A DNA stretch of 53,061 bases from Betaproteobacteria bacterium RIFCSPLOWO2_12_FULL_62_58. GTDB lineage: Bacteria > Pseudomonadota > Gammaproteobacteria > Burkholderiales > SG8-41. Below, piece by piece: positions 1 through 9,405 of this stretch. The stretch's first letter is position 1. The number at the start of each line of letters is the position of its first letter. The position numbers and the translations under genes were made by a program. The notes below the pieces were generated by a model. That model ran no database searches. It had not been told where the DNA came from and saw only the letters and a list, made by a program, of their open reading frames with translations. The stretch covers positions 1 to 53,061 of the forward strand of contig MERI01000182.1 of assembly GCA_001772005.1 (NCBI GenBank), read 5' to 3'.

Positions 1-573
1 CGTATTATAGCGGCTGCAATGGTAGCTATCGTAGAGCGTGCGGGCCTGTGGCAGCCCATGACGCGCGCCGTGATGAAATGGACACGCCGCCGGTCGCAGG
101 CCAAGTGCCATCAATACCGCCCGGTGGGCGATGCTTCCAAGCGCGAGAATCGCGGCGCCGTTTGGCAGTGCGGCGATCTCGCGGCGCAGGTAAGCATTGC
201 AGCGTCCGACCTCTTCGGGCAGGGGTTTGTTTTGCGGCGGCAGGCACTTCACGGCGTTGGTAATGCGGCAGCCAAACAGGCGGAGGCCGTCCTTCGGATC
301 GGTCGCCACGCCCTGATTGGCGAAACCGAAACGGTGCAGCGTGTCGTAGAGCAGGATACCGGCATGGTCGCCGGTAAACGGCCGACCGGTGCGATTGGCG
401 CCGTGCATCCCCGGAGCGAGCCCCACGATGAGCAGCCTCGGTTGAGCGTCACCGAACGGCGCCACCGGCTTCGCATGGTAATCCGGAAATTCGGACCGCA
501 CCTCCTCCAGGTGCTGCGCCAGGCGGTTACACAGGCGGCAATCGGTCGAAAAGCGCGTAACGGGATCCGTCAT
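1..573 (-). CDS. Uracil-DNA glycosylase, family 5 (UDGb type), 3' end cut by window
   Basis: Removes uracil (and in this family other deaminated bases) from DNA as the first step of base excision repair. Reading the minus strand from the ATG at 571-573 gives 191 residues with no stop before the window edge, so the C-terminus is missing. Residues 51-69 read GLAPGMHGANRTGRPFTGD, the motif A form typical of family 5 enzymes, and the second active-site motif (SYHCSRYNT) lies at the window edge. Cys12, Cys15, Cys110 and Cys125 fit the four iron-sulfur ligands of families 4 and 5. Family 5 assignment is by motif recognition. No clear ribosome site was seen before the start. Confidence 0.88.
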   Translation of the reverse strand, partial: MTDPVTRFSTDCRLCNRLAQHLEEVRSEFPDYHAKPVAPFGDAQPRLLIVGLAPGMHGANRTGRPFTGDHAGILLYDTLHRFGFANQGVATDPKDGLRLFGCRITNAVKCLPPQNKPLPEEVGRCNAYLRREIAALPNGAAILALGSIAHRAVLMALGLRPAACPFHHGARHGLPQARTLYDSYHCSRYNT

Positions 574-650
574 TGACAAGCTTCGAGGACTTTGCGATTC
601 CGTGCCGCCAACGCCCGTGGCTGGGAGCGGCGGACACGATGTAGGCCCGG

Positions 651-1586
651 CTAGGGTTTGCGCGGCCATAGGCGGACCACTGCAGTATGGGGCTGCGCTG
701 CGCCCCCTTGCTCCGGCTGCAGCGTGACATGATCGATGCCGAAACCGTCGTGCAGCGCCGCACGCGCGGCTTCCAGCGTTTCCGGCCAGTGCGCCAGATC
801 GTCCACTTCGAGGTGCGCCGACAGCGCCACGCTGCCCGGCGTGATGCTCCAGACATGGAGGTCATGGACCGACGCCACGCCGGGCACCGCCGCCAGCGTT
901 CTACCAAGCTGTGCAAGATCGACAGAAGCCGGCACGCCTTCCATCAGGACATGCAGCGTGTCGCGCAATAACCCGAGCGTGCTCATCAGGATCAGACCCG
1001 CGATCACCAGTGACAAAATCGGGTCGATCAGGACCCAGCCGGTGACGTAGATTACGGCGCCGGCGATCAATGCCGCCACGGAACTTACCAGATCGCCCAT
1101 GACATGGATCAGCGCCGCGCGCGCATTGAGGCTGTGCTCGCTGCGGCCCAGCATGAAAACCACCACGCCGTTGACAACGAGCCCGATGAACGCGATCACT
1201 ATGACGCCGCCGGCGATCACCGGTCTCGGTTCGAGCAGCCGTTGTACCGCCTCCACCACCAGCACCACGATGATGGCCAGCATCAGCAGGCTGTTGAGCA
1301 TGGCGCCGATCACCTCGGCGCGCGCCCAGCCATAGGAATGACGCAATCCCACCGGACGCTGCGCCAGCCACCCCGCGACGGCGGCAAGCGCCAGGGCGAG
1401 CGCGTCCGAGAACATATGGCCGGCATCGCTTACCAGCGCCAGCGAATCCGACCACAAGCCGCCGGCCAGTTCGATCACGGCATAGACCAGCGTGACCATC
1501 AGCGCCGCGATGAACGCCGGCTTGCCTTCATGAGCAGGGCGGTGGCGGTGCGAAGACATCGTAGGAAACCTAGTGTGGTGAGTCAT
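651..1586 (-). CDS. Cation diffusion facilitator family metal exporter (CzcD/ZitB-like)
   Basis: Inner-membrane proton-coupled exporter, most likely for zinc or related divalent metals. The 311-residue protein has about six hydrophobic segments, with HxxxD metal-site pairs in membrane segment 2 (His57, Asp61) and segment 5 (His161, Asp165), the pattern of zinc-type CDF proteins. A soluble C-terminal domain follows from about residue 210. The N-terminus is histidine-rich, as is common in CzcD/ZitB. A second in-frame ATG at 1557-1559 is an equally good start, since neither has a strong ribosome site. It is transcribed alone, between the glycosylase gene and a repeat-bearing gap. The metal specificity cannot be read from sequence alone. 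Confidence 0.88.
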   Translation of the reverse strand: MTHHTRFPTMSSHRHRPAHEGKPAFIAALMVTLVYAVIELAGGLWSDSLALVSDAGHMFSDALALALAAVAGWLAQRPVGLRHSYGWARAEVIGAMLNSLLMLAIIVVLVVEAVQRLLEPRPVIAGGVIVIAFIGLVVNGVVVFMLGRSEHSLNARAALIHVMGDLVSSVAALIAGAVIYVTGWVLIDPILSLVIAGLILMSTLGLLRDTLHVLMEGVPASVDLAQLGRTLAAVPGVASVHDLHVWSITPGSVALSAHLEVDDLAHWPETLEAARAALHDGFGIDHVTLQPEQGGAAQPHTAVVRLWPRKP

Positions 1587-1629
1587 TATTTCGATGCAGA
1601 ATTCCTCAAGCCGCTCGCATTGAGAAAGT

Positions 1630-1698
1630 GTAGGTCAGGTTGCCGCATCGGTGACTACCTGACGCTCAGCGGATGTCGGGGAACGCTGCGCGTACCCC
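1630..1698. repeat. Pair of small imperfect hairpins in the gap before the CDF gene
   Basis: Bases 1634-1640 (GTCAGGT) pair with 1657-1663, and 1678-1686 pairs with 1690-1698 with one mismatch around a 3-base loop. The flanking wording (GTAGG... and CCAACCTACGC) resembles dispersed palindromic elements seen between genes in many proteobacteria. No protein is encoded here. Seen directly; the relation to known repeat families is from memory. Confidence 0.45.
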
Positions 1699-1750
1699 AA
1701 CCTACGCCCAAGATCGTGCAACGAATTAACGACTCGGGACACTAGCGATT

Positions 1751-1817
1751 GTTGAAAAGTCAATTAGCACGTCCCCTCTCCTCCGCCCTCCCATCAAGGG
1801 AGAGGGAGTTTTTCAAC
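1751..1817. repeat. Inverted repeat just downstream of nagZ, possible terminator or dispersed element
   Basis: GTTGAAAA at 1751-1758 pairs with TTTTCAAC at 1810-1817, and inside it CCCTCTCC at 1774-1781 pairs with GGAGAGGG at 1799-1806. The structure starts 7 bases after the nagZ stop codon on the minus strand, so it could end or protect the long lepA-to-nagZ transcript. There is no long T run on the minus strand, so an intrinsic terminator is not certain. Confidence 0.5.
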
Positions 1818-1823
1818 AGACTG

Positions 1824-2888
1824 CTATGCGAGCGGAAGATCCCCGCTTTTCAGACCCAGGCCCGCGATCGAACGCAGCGCGTCTACGTAGTGAGCGTCCT
1901 CGCGCAGCTTGACCATGCTTTCGGCGTGCGCTCGGCCATGCATGCGCGCGAGGCGCGCCAGGCTGACCGCCGGGATGGAGAAATTGAAACCGGCCAGCAG
2001 TTCGTCGGCAGCGGCGGGATTGTTGCACGTTAGAACCATGTCGCAGCCGGCGCTGAGCGCGGTGCGCGCGCGTTCGACCACGCCGCCGGCGACGCTTGCA
2101 GCTGCCATGCTGAGATCGTCGCTGAACACTATGCCGTCGAACGTGAGTTCGGTGCGCAGGATCTTTTTGAGCCATATCGAAGAGAAACCGGCGGGGCTGT
2201 AGTCAACTTGAGGGTAAATGACGTGAGCCGGCATGATGCCGCCGAGACCCGCTCCGATCAGGCGGCGGAACGGCATGAGATCGCTTAGTTCGATTTCGGC
2301 GTAGGAACGATCGTCGACCGGGATTTCATGGTGAGAATCGGCGCGCACATAGCCGTGGCCCGGATAATGTTTGCCGACCGCGCTCATGCCGCCCTGCCGG
2401 AGTCCCTGCACGAGCGCGCGCGCCAGTTCGGCGACCACCTGCGGGTCCGAATGCAGCGCGCGATCGCCGATGACACTGCTGTTGCCGTGGTCGACGTCAA
2501 GTACCGGCGCGAAGCTCAGATCGACGCCGTGCGCGCGCAATTCCGCGGCGAGCACGAATCCGACCTCGTGCGCCAAGTGCTTCGCCTCCTGCGGATTCGC
2601 GTCCCAGACCTTCCCGAGTTCGCGCATGGCAGGTATGGCTGTGAAGCCTTGCCGGAAGCGCTGCACCCTGCCGCCTTCGTGATCGACCGCGATAATCAGC
2701 GCCGGACTGCGCAACGCGTGAATTTCGGCGGTCAGTCTCAGCAGCTGCTCGGGCGTGGCGTAGTTGCGCGAAAACAGGATCACGCCGCCTGTGAGCGGAT
2801 GCAGCAGCCGGCGGCGATCGTCCGGCGTAAGCTCGGTGCCCGCTACGTCGAGCACCACCGGCCCGAGCGCCATGGTCGGCGTGCTCAT
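1824..2888 (-). CDS. nagZ: Beta-N-acetylhexosaminidase NagZ
   Basis: Cytoplasmic glycoside hydrolase family 3 enzyme that trims N-acetylglucosamine from muropeptides during cell-wall recycling. The 354-residue protein carries the diagnostic KHYPGHG loop at about residues 173-179 and the FSDDLSM segment with the catalytic aspartate at about 255-261. Length fits the short single-domain bacterial NagZ. Its ATG overlaps the acpS stop codon by four bases (ATGA), so translation is probably coupled. It is the last gene of the long minus-strand run that begins near rpoE. Confidence 0.96.
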   Translation of the reverse strand: MSTPTMALGPVVLDVAGTELTPDDRRRLLHPLTGGVILFSRNYATPEQLLRLTAEIHALRSPALIIAVDHEGGRVQRFRQGFTAIPAMRELGKVWDANPQEAKHLAHEVGFVLAAELRAHGVDLSFAPVLDVDHGNSSVIGDRALHSDPQVVAELARALVQGLRQGGMSAVGKHYPGHGYVRADSHHEIPVDDRSYAEIELSDLMPFRRLIGAGLGGIMPAHVIYPQVDYSPAGFSSIWLKKILRTELTFDGIVFSDDLSMAAASVAGGVVERARTALSAGCDMVLTCNNPAAADELLAGFNFSIPAVSLARLARMHGRAHAESMVKLREDAHYVDALRSIAGLGLKSGDLPLA

Positions 2889-3268
2889 GCCCCCGCCTCC
2901 AGCACCACGCAGGCGCAGGCGAGACTCGCCTCGTCACTGATGGTCACGTGGTGGCTGACAATGCCGCGGTCCTTGACCAGGCGCTCCAGGTTGGGATGAA
3001 AAGTCAGTCCCGGCTTACCCACCTTGTTCTGCACCACGCTGATGCACTGCAACGTCACGGGATAGCGAAAACCGGTTCCCATCGCCTTGGAGAACGCTTC
3101 CTTGGCTGCGAAGCGATTGGCGATGAACAGCACCGGCCGCGCCGTTTTCTGATAGGCCGGCCACTCGAGCGGCGTCAGCACCCGACGTGCAAATCGCTCG
3201 CCGTATTTATCCATCAGCCGCGCCACGCGCTGCGGCTCGATCACGTCGATGCCGATGCCGTAGATCAT
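2885..3268 (-). CDS. acpS: Holo-[acyl-carrier-protein] synthase AcpS
   Basis: Transfers the 4'-phosphopantetheine arm from coenzyme A to apo acyl carrier protein, activating fatty acid synthesis. The 127-residue protein begins with GIGIDVIE, with the magnesium-binding Asp8, and has the [15 protein letters not shown] block with Glu57, both hallmarks of AcpS. Length matches the family. The start ATG overlaps the pdxJ stop by four bases, and the stop overlaps the nagZ start in the same way. The pdxJ-acpS order is the classical one in proteobacteria. Confidence 0.97.
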   Translation of the reverse strand: MIYGIGIDVIEPQRVARLMDKYGERFARRVLTPLEWPAYQKTARPVLFIANRFAAKEAFSKAMGTGFRYPVTLQCISVVQNKVGKPGLTFHPNLERLVKDRGIVSHHVTISDEASLACACVVLEAGA

Positions 3269-3987
3269 CGCGCCGACTCCATGAGTCTTTTCATCTCGCG
3301 CACCGCCTGCGCGAAACCGACCATTAGCGCATGGGCGACGATCGCGTGCCCGATATTGAGTTCGCGTACGTGGGCAATTGCGGCGACCGGCTGCACGTTC
3401 TGGTAATTCAGGCCGTGTCCGGCATTGACCTGCAGCCCCTTCCGCGCCGCGTATGCGGCCGCAGTGCGAATCTTTTCGAGCTCCACGGCCTCCCCGTCTG
3501 TCGTGTAGGCGTCCGCATAGCGCCCGGTATGCAGTTCGACGATCGGCGCCCCGGTCCCGTGCGCGGCATCGATCTGAACGGCGTCTGCGTCGATGAACAA
3601 TGACACGCGGATGCCGGCGGCGCCGAGATCGCGCACCGCATTCCTCACCCGCTCGAAATTATTCTTCACGTCCAGCCCGCCCTCGGTTGTGAGTTCCGAG
3701 CGCTTTTCCGGAACCAGACAAACATCGTGGGGCTTTACGCGCAGGGCGACCTTGATCATCTCCTCGGTGACGGCCGATTCCAGGTTCATGCGCGTCTTGA
3801 GCACCCGCCGCAAGATCGTCACGTCCTCGTCCTGGATATGCCTGCGGTCTTCGCGCAGATGCAGAGTAATGTAATCGGCGCCCGCCGTCTCGGCAACGAG
3901 CGCCGCCTCGATCGGACTGGGGTAGCGGGTGCCGCGCGCCTGGCGCAGCGTCGCCACGTGGTCGATGTTGACGCCCAGAAGAATCAT
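3265..3987 (-). CDS. pdxJ: Pyridoxine 5'-phosphate synthase PdxJ
   Basis: Condenses 1-deoxy-D-xylulose 5-phosphate with 3-amino-2-oxopropyl phosphate to make pyridoxine 5'-phosphate, the last ring-forming step of vitamin B6 synthesis. The 240-residue protein starts with the family signature [20 protein letters not shown] and keeps the [12 protein letters not shown] and GHGLNY segments. Start overlaps the recO stop by four bases, so it belongs to the same translationally coupled run. The dxr gene elsewhere in this window uses the same deoxyxylulose phosphate substrate. Confidence 0.97.
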   Translation of the reverse strand: MILLGVNIDHVATLRQARGTRYPSPIEAALVAETAGADYITLHLREDRRHIQDEDVTILRRVLKTRMNLESAVTEEMIKVALRVKPHDVCLVPEKRSELTTEGGLDVKNNFERVRNAVRDLGAAGIRVSLFIDADAVQIDAAHGTGAPIVELHTGRYADAYTTDGEAVELEKIRTAAAYAARKGLQVNAGHGLNYQNVQPVAAIAHVRELNIGHAIVAHALMVGFAQAVREMKRLMESAR

Positions 3988-4709
3988 AGCGCTTGCAGGT
4001 CGCGCAACAGCTGTCGCGTGTGCAGGGTCTTGTTGCCGAGGTGATGATTGATCAGCGCGCGCATCAGCAGCTTGCTCTGCTGCAGGCTCGCTGCGCTCGC
4101 ATAGTCGTCCGATTGCATATCGATCAGCGTTTGCCCGGTCAATTCTACCCCGTTTCGCGCTGCATCACCGCGCTGCACGACCGGTCCGCGCTCCATGACA
4201 TACGTATAACTCAGCTCCGCCCTGATCGGAGCACCCGTTTCCGCATCGCGGTCAAGCATCAGTCCGTAGCCGAGTTCGCGCAGCAGGTTCTTTTCGAAGC
4301 GGCGCAGGGTCACCGCGTGGTCGTCATTGCGGCCGAGGGCCTCCAGCGTCTCCCGATACACCGCAAACAGCTGTTCGTGAGGATCGTCACGCGGGAGCAG
4401 CTTGAGCAGCAGTTCGTTGAGATAGAAGCCGCAGATCAGGGAAAGGCCTTTGAGCGGCGTGTAACCGCCTTCCCATTCCGCCTTGTGCAGCGTGCGCAGG
4501 TCCATTTTTCCGGACCAGGACAGCAGCAGCGGCTGAAATGCGAGCAGCACCCCGTGCAACGTCGATTTGGGGCGCCTTGCGCCGCGCGCCACCAACGCGA
4601 CGCGCCCGCGGTCGCGCGTGAAGCTTTCGACGATCAGACTGGTTTCCCGGAACGGGTAGCTGTGCAGCACGAATGCCGGCTGCCCGTCGTGGCGGGACTT
4701 ATGCGTCAT
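3984..4709 (-). CDS. recO: DNA repair protein RecO
   Basis: Helps load RecA onto single-stranded DNA covered by SSB in the RecFOR recombination pathway. The 241-residue protein has the N-terminal OB-fold ([20 protein letters not shown] at about residues 13-32) and the helical C-terminal domain of the family. The zinc-finger cysteines of some RecO proteins are not seen, as is common in proteobacteria. The start lies inside the last codons of era, with an 11-base overlap. Confidence 0.95.
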   Translation of the reverse strand: MTHKSRHDGQPAFVLHSYPFRETSLIVESFTRDRGRVALVARGARRPKSTLHGVLLAFQPLLLSWSGKMDLRTLHKAEWEGGYTPLKGLSLICGFYLNELLLKLLPRDDPHEQLFAVYRETLEALGRNDDHAVTLRRFEKNLLRELGYGLMLDRDAETGAPIRAELSYTYVMERGPVVQRGDAARNGVELTGQTLIDMQSDDYASAASLQQSKLLMRALINHHLGNKTLHTRQLLRDLQAL

Positions 4710-5592
4710 ATCCTATGCGCTTGAGCGTGCTCTCGTCATCCGCCCAACCGCTCTTGACCTTCACCCATACCTCCAGAAACACCTTGCCGCCAAACAGCGC
4801 TTCCATGTCCTTGCGCGCCTGGGTGGCGATCGATTTCAGCTTCGCCCCGCGACTGCCGATCACGATCGGTTTTTGGCTGTCCTTGTCGACAATAATCGCG
4901 GCGTAAATGCGCCGCAGGCTGCCGCGGGTCTCGTAGCGTTCGATTTCCACGGCGGTCGCATACGGCAGTTCATCGCCAAACAACCGGAACAGTTTTTCGC
5001 GGATCAACTCCGCGGCCAGAACGCGCTCGCTCGAGGTGGTGATTTCTTCCTCCTCGAACAGCCGCGTGCCCACGGGCAGCAGCGGCACGATGGCGTTCAC
5101 GAGCTCCTCGATTCGCAGCCCCTTCTGTGCCGAGACCGGCACGATCGCCGAACACCTGAACCGCTCGTGGAGTTGTCTGACGAAAGGCAGAAGAAGATTC
5201 TTGTCGCGCAAACGGTCGACCTTGTTGATCGCCAGCACCAACGACGCTTGCCGCGGGAACATTTTATGCAGCGCTGCGTCGCGTTCGTCGAACTTCATGG
5301 CCTCGATCACCCACAACACGACATCGACGTCCTTCAGGCCGTGGGTCACGCTGCGGTTCATGAAACGGTTAAGCGCCGAGGCGTGCCGCGTCTGAAAACC
5401 CGGCGTGTCGACGAAAACGAGCTGGGCGTCGTCACGCGTCAGAATCCCGGTAACGCGCTGCCGGGTCGTCTGGGGCTTGCGCGAGGTAATGCTGATCTTC
5501 TGGCCGACCAGGCGATTAAGCAGCGTGGATTTCCCGACATTGGGCCGGCCGACGATCGCGACGTAGCCGGCACGATGGGCGGATTCACTCAT
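4699..5592 (-). CDS. era: GTPase Era
   Basis: Essential GTPase that binds the 3' end of 16S rRNA and assists 30S subunit maturation. I place the start at the ATG 5590-5592, because upstream in-frame codons run through rnc and have no Era homology. This gives 297 residues, the usual length. GTPase motifs are G1 GRPNVGKS (15-22), G3 DTPG (62-65) and G4 NKVD (123-126), with a C-terminal KH RNA-binding domain containing GSRGAKLKSI. The start overlaps the rnc stop (ATGA), as in many proteobacteria where rnc and era are coupled. Confidence 0.97.
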   Translation of the reverse strand: MSESAHRAGYVAIVGRPNVGKSTLLNRLVGQKISITSRKPQTTRQRVTGILTRDDAQLVFVDTPGFQTRHASALNRFMNRSVTHGLKDVDVVLWVIEAMKFDERDAALHKMFPRQASLVLAINKVDRLRDKNLLLPFVRQLHERFRCSAIVPVSAQKGLRIEELVNAIVPLLPVGTRLFEEEEITTSSERVLAAELIREKLFRLFGDELPYATAVEIERYETRGSLRRIYAAIIVDKDSQKPIVIGSRGAKLKSIATQARKDMEALFGGKVFLEVWVKVKSGWADDESTLKRIGYDA

Positions 5593-6263
5593 CCGCGGGT
5601 CGCGAGTTCGTATGCCTGGCGCGCCGCGTTCTGTTCGGCATGGCGCCGGCTGCTGCCCTCGCCCAGCGAGCGGATATCGAGCGCGGGGATCACGCATTCG
5701 ACCTGGAACACATGTTCGTGAGCCTCGCCGCGCTTGGCAACCACCGCATACTGCGGCAACGCCATGCGTCGGCTCTGCAGGTATTCCTGCAGCAGCGTTT
5801 TGGGATCCTTGCCGGTGGTTTGGGGATCGACTGTTGCGAGCGCATCGGTGAACAGCATACCCACCAAGCTCCGGGCGGCGTCGAATCCGCCGTCAAGAAA
5901 AGCCGCCCCAACCACGGCTTCCACCGCATCAGCGAGGATCGACGGCCGCCGAAAACCGCCGCTCTTGACCTCACCTTCACCGAGCAGGATCTGCTCGCCG
6001 AAGCTGAATTTCCGAGCAACGGCTGACAGGGATTGCTGATTGACCAGACTGGCGCGCAGCCGCGACAATTCACCTTCGGAAAGCCGCGGAAACTTGTGGT
6101 ACAGCTCGAGCGCGATGACGCAGTTTACGACACTGTCGCCGAGATACTCGAGGCGTTCGTTGTGCGTGGCGCTGTAACTGCGATGAGTCAGCGCCTGCCG
6201 CAGCAGCCTGGGATCGTTGAACGAATGGCCGATTCTGCGACAGAAGCCTTCGAGGTCCATCAC
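5589..6263 (-). CDS. rnc: Ribonuclease III
   Basis: Cuts double-stranded RNA in rRNA precursors and regulatory duplexes. The 224-residue protein has the catalytic signature NERLEYLGDSVV (35-46), a second acidic patch around VEAVVGAAFLDGG, and a C-terminal double-stranded RNA-binding domain starting near DPKTLLQEYLQ. Length is normal. It sits between the DUF4845 gene (25 bases upstream) and era (4-base overlap), the standard betaproteobacterial lepB-DUF4845-rnc-era-recO order. RNase III often cuts its own leader, but no leader structure was identified here. Confidence 0.96.
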   Translation of the reverse strand: MMDLEGFCRRIGHSFNDPRLLRQALTHRSYSATHNERLEYLGDSVVNCVIALELYHKFPRLSEGELSRLRASLVNQQSLSAVARKFSFGEQILLGEGEVKSGGFRRPSILADAVEAVVGAAFLDGGFDAARSLVGMLFTDALATVDPQTTGKDPKTLLQEYLQSRRMALPQYAVVAKRGEAHEHVFQVECVIPALDIRSLGEGSSRRHAEQNAARQAYELATRG

Positions 6264-6287
6264 GGATCGGCAGGCGCCCCGTCCACG

Positions 6288-6644
6288 TTACTTGGCGGAG
6301 CTTGCGTTGAAATCGAGGCAGATGCTCATGTTTGCGAACAGCGGTACACGCACCGCGTATTCTATGCTGATAACCAACTGATCGCCGTCCTTCTCGATTT
6401 GCAAATCACTGGGGCTGACCGCGCTGATGTACTCAACGTCTGCCCTGCGCTGGAACGCGTTCTCGATGGCCTGCCGCTGGCCGCTCTGCAATGTCGGGTC
6501 ACTGGCGACAACTTTCAACGTCTTCTGGAGCGTGAAGTAGTCCATGTACGCCGGTCCGATCTTGAAAACCAACAGTGCGGCAAATACCAGCATCACGGCC
6601 CATACCATGAAGCCCGTCAAGGTCAAGCCTTCTTGTTTGCGCAT
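6288..6644 (-). CDS. DUF4845 domain-containing membrane protein
   Basis: Small inner-membrane protein of unknown function. The start at 6642-6644 is chosen because GAGGGGAAG, a strong ribosome site, lies just upstream; an earlier in-frame start would overlap lepB. The 118-residue protein begins MRKQEGLTLTGFM, a type IV pilin-like N-terminal pattern, followed by a hydrophobic helix (about residues 9-28) and a periplasmic domain. The gene lies between lepB and rnc, as in most betaproteobacteria. The pilin-like start followed by a signal peptidase gene is suggestive but no function should be inferred from that. Confidence 0.85.
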   Translation of the reverse strand: MRKQEGLTLTGFMVWAVMLVFAALLVFKIGPAYMDYFTLQKTLKVVASDPTLQSGQRQAIENAFQRRADVEYISAVSPSDLQIEKDGDQLVISIEYAVRVPLFANMSICLDFNASSAK

Positions 6645-6654
6645 GATCTTCCCC

Positions 6655-7458
6655 TCAGTTGATCGATCGGCCAATCCTTTTGAATTCGTCGAAATTCCAC
6701 CAAATGAGAAACGCCTTCCCGACGATGTTTTCTCCCGGCACGAAACCCCAGTAGCGGCTGTCGCTGCTGCTGTCGCGGTTATCTCCCATCAAAAAGTAAT
6801 GTCTCTGCGGCACGGTGCAGGTGAATCCGGTGTCATTGTAAGTGCAATTATCGCGAAAAGGAAACAGGCGCACGCCGCTCAACTGCAGGCTCGGTGTTTC
6901 GGGTTGGACCAGGATCGCGTGCCGGTGATTGCCGAGTTTCTCGTTGAAGCGCCGCGCGGACACGAAGTTCAAGCCCGATTCCACGTAATTATACTCGCCG
7001 GCCGGGGCGACAGTGACTTCCTCGCCATTGATCGACAACCGTTTGTTGCGATAAGTAATTTTATCCCCGGGGAGCCCGACCACCCGTTTGATGTAATCGA
7101 GCGACGGATTTTCCGGATAACGGAACACCATGACCTCGCCGCGTTGCGGCTCGCTCACGTCGATGAGCTTCAGGTTGACTATCGGAAGCCGGATCCCATA
7201 TGTGTATTTGTTCACCAGAATGAAATCCCCGACGAGCAGCGTCGGCAGCATGGAACCGGATGGAATCTTGAACGGTTCAACCAGAAATGAGCGCAACAGG
7301 AACACGATCAGAATGACCGGAAAGAAGCTTTTCGGATACTCGACCCACCATGGTTCGGGCTGGTCGGGACGGCGGCTGCGCTTTAGAACGAAATGATCGA
7401 GCAGCCAGATCGCTCCGGTGAATACCAGCAGCAGAAACATGATCAGGGCGAAGTTCAC
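6655..7458 (-). CDS. lepB: Signal peptidase I
   Basis: Membrane-anchored protease that removes signal peptides from exported proteins. It starts at a GTG (7456-7458) preceded by AAGGACAAGAA, giving 267 residues. Two N-terminal membrane segments (about 4-20 and 46-60) precede the periplasmic catalytic domain. The catalytic serine is Ser69 in IPSGSM and the lysine is Lys124 in DYIKRVVGLPGD; the box GDNRDSSSDSR is present. Its leader contains the first heptamer repeat array (7473-7567), which separates it from lepA. lepA-lepB adjacency is conserved widely. Confidence 0.97.
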   Translation of the reverse strand: MNFALIMFLLLVFTGAIWLLDHFVLKRSRRPDQPEPWWVEYPKSFFPVILIVFLLRSFLVEPFKIPSGSMLPTLLVGDFILVNKYTYGIRLPIVNLKLIDVSEPQRGEVMVFRYPENPSLDYIKRVVGLPGDKITYRNKRLSINGEEVTVAPAGEYNYVESGLNFVSARRFNEKLGNHRHAILVQPETPSLQLSGVRLFPFRDNCTYNDTGFTCTVPQRHYFLMGDNRDSSSDSRYWGFVPGENIVGKAFLIWWNFDEFKRIGRSIN

Positions 7459-7472
7459 TTCTTGTCCTTTTC

Positions 7473-7567
7473 GTGATGGGTGATGGGTGATGGGTGATGG
7501 GTGGTTACGCCTGCGGCAGGTCGCTCGTGTTTACTCATGGCTCATTACCCATTGCCCATTACCTATC
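7473..7567. repeat. Heptamer repeat locus A: inverted arms between lepA and lepB
   Basis: The left arm is four exact tandem copies of GTGATGG (7473-7500) followed by the degenerate copy GTGGTTA (7501-7507). The right arm runs in the opposite sense as seven-base units such as ACCCATT, GCCCATT and ACCTATC (7533-7567). Read on one strand, the left unit is ACCCATC, so the arms are complementary around a unique centre of about 25 bases. The array reaches the lepA stop codon at 7566-7568. Four similar loci with other heptamers occur in this window. Confidence 0.8.
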
Positions 7568-9356
7568 ACTTCTCCACCTGTAGAATCGCAAGGAATGCTT
7601 CCTGCGGGATTTCGACGTTGCCGACCTGCTTCATGCGCTTTTTGCCCGCCTTCTGCTTCTCGAGCAGCTTCTTCTTGCGCGTGATGTCGCCCCCGTAGCA
7701 TTTCGCAAGCACGTTCTTGCGCAGCGCCTTGACTGTTTCGCGCGCGATGATGTGAGAGCCGATCGCCGCTTGCACCGCGACGTCGAACATCTGGCGCGGA
7801 ATCAGCTCACGCATCCTGACGACAAGTTCGCGACCGCGATACTGCGCGTTGTCGCGGTGCACGATCAGGGACAGCGCGTCCACGCGGTCGCCGTTGATCA
7901 GGATGTCGAGCTTGACCAGATCGCCGGCCCGGTATTCGAGGAAATCGTAGTCAAGCGAGGCGTAGCCGCGCGAAACAGACTTCAGCTTGTCGAAGAAATC
8001 CATCACCACTTCATTGAGCGGCAGCTCGTAGGTGAGCATGACCTGGCGCCCGAGGTACTGCATATTGCGCTGCGTGCCCCGCTTCTGGGTACACAGCGTC
8101 ATAACCGGGCCGACATAATCCTGCGGCACCAGGATGGCGGCCGTGATGATCGGCTCGCGGACCTCCTCGACCCTGGAAGGATCGGGCAGCTTCGACGGAT
8201 TCTCGATCTCGATCACCGAGCCATCGCGCAGGGCGACCTGGTAAACCACCGTCGGCGCGGTCGTGATGAGCGCCATGTTGTACTCGCGCTCGAGCCGCTC
8301 CTGGACGATATCCATGTGCAACAGCCCCAGGAAGCCGCAGCGAAACCCGAAGCCCAGCGCCTGGGACGATTCCGGCTCGAACCTGAGGGATGCATCATTG
8401 AGTTGAAGCTTCTCCAGCGCGTCACGCAGCGCATTGTACTCGCCGGGATCCACTGGATAGAGGCCGGCGAATACCTGCGGTTTGATCTCCTTGAAGCCCG
8501 GCAACGATTCCCCGGCGGGATTGTCCGCCACCGTCAACGTGTCACCGACTCGCGCCCCCTTGAGCTCCTTGATGCCGGCAGTGACGAAGCCCACTTCGCC
8601 GGCCGCGAGCCGGTCCCTGGTCCTCGATTTCGGCGTAAACGTGCCGACCTGCTCGCACAGGTAACTTGCCTTGGTCGACATAAGGAGGACGCGATCCTTG
8701 GGCCGCAGTTCACCATCGACGACGCGCACCAGCATGACCACGCCGACGTAGTTATCGAACCAGGAATCGATGATGAGCGCCTTGAGCGGCCGCTGTGCAT
8801 CCCCTCGCGGCGGCGGAATGCGCTTGATCACCGCTTCCAGGATGTCCGCCACGCCCTCGCCGGTTTTGGCGCTGACTTTCAATGCGTCTTTTGCCGGGAT
8901 GCCGATAATATCTTCGATCTCGGCGATCACGCGCTCCGGGTCAGCCTGCGGCAGGTCCATTTTGTTGAGTACGGGCACCACTTCCACGCCCTGCTCGATC
9001 GCGGTGTAGCAGTTGGCCACCGTCTGCGCCTCCACGCCTTGGGAAGCATCGACCACCAGCAGCGCGCCTTCGCACGCAGCGAGCGAACGCGACACCTCGT
9101 AGGAAAAATCGACGTGCCCCGGCGTATCGATCAGGTTGAGCGCATAGATTTGCCCGTCACGCGCCCGGTAATCGAGCGCGGCAGTTTGCGCCTTGATGGT
9201 AATGCCGCGCTCGCGCTCGAGGTCCATCGAGTCGAGCACCTGCTCCCCCATTTCGCGCTCGGTCAGGCCGCCGCACAGCTGGATGATGCGGTCAGCCAAT
9301 GTCGACTTGCCGTGGTCGATGTGGGCGATGATGGAAAAATTGCGGATATGCTGCAT
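7566..9356 (-). CDS. lepA: Elongation factor 4 (LepA)
   Basis: Ribosome-associated GTPase thought to aid back-translocation or subunit biogenesis under stress. The 596-residue protein opens with [19 protein letters not shown], the family start containing G1, followed by DTPGHVDF (G3) and NKMD (G4), and ends with the LepA-specific C-terminal domain ([20 protein letters not shown]). The start codon is preceded by a strong hairpin ending four bases before the ATG, and no ribosome site lies between the two, which is odd. Its stop codon abuts heptamer locus A. Confidence 0.98.
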   Translation of the reverse strand: MQHIRNFSIIAHIDHGKSTLADRIIQLCGGLTEREMGEQVLDSMDLERERGITIKAQTAALDYRARDGQIYALNLIDTPGHVDFSYEVSRSLAACEGALLVVDASQGVEAQTVANCYTAIEQGVEVVPVLNKMDLPQADPERVIAEIEDIIGIPAKDALKVSAKTGEGVADILEAVIKRIPPPRGDAQRPLKALIIDSWFDNYVGVVMLVRVVDGELRPKDRVLLMSTKASYLCEQVGTFTPKSRTRDRLAAGEVGFVTAGIKELKGARVGDTLTVADNPAGESLPGFKEIKPQVFAGLYPVDPGEYNALRDALEKLQLNDASLRFEPESSQALGFGFRCGFLGLLHMDIVQERLEREYNMALITTAPTVVYQVALRDGSVIEIENPSKLPDPSRVEEVREPIITAAILVPQDYVGPVMTLCTQKRGTQRNMQYLGRQVMLTYELPLNEVVMDFFDKLKSVSRGYASLDYDFLEYRAGDLVKLDILINGDRVDALSLIVHRDNAQYRGRELVVRMRELIPRQMFDVAVQAAIGSHIIARETVKALRKNVLAKCYGGDITRKKKLLEKQKAGKKRMKQVGNVEIPQEAFLAILQVEK

Positions 9357-9360
9357 GGAA

Positions 9361-9382
9361 AAGGGCGCCGTGCAGCGCCCTT
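9361..9382 (-). terminator. Terminator-like hairpin in the lepA leader
   Basis: On the minus strand an 8-base-pair stem (AAGGGCGC with GCGCCCTT) and a 6-base loop is followed by TTCC and directly by the lepA ATG. The stem end plus following bases give a run of four T. It could separate the sigma-E unit from lepA or act as an attenuator that also controls access to the lepA start. A possible -10 box (TAAAAT, minus strand, 9403-9408) upstream would place the hairpin inside the lepA leader. Confidence 0.55.
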
Positions 9383-9405
9383 GTCGCCTGTCAAAGCAGC
9401 GTATT

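Noticed and set aside
574-650. RimI remnant upstream of the uracil-DNA glycosylase
   Set aside because: rimI is often next to this gene, but no frame here shows any acetyltransferase similarity.
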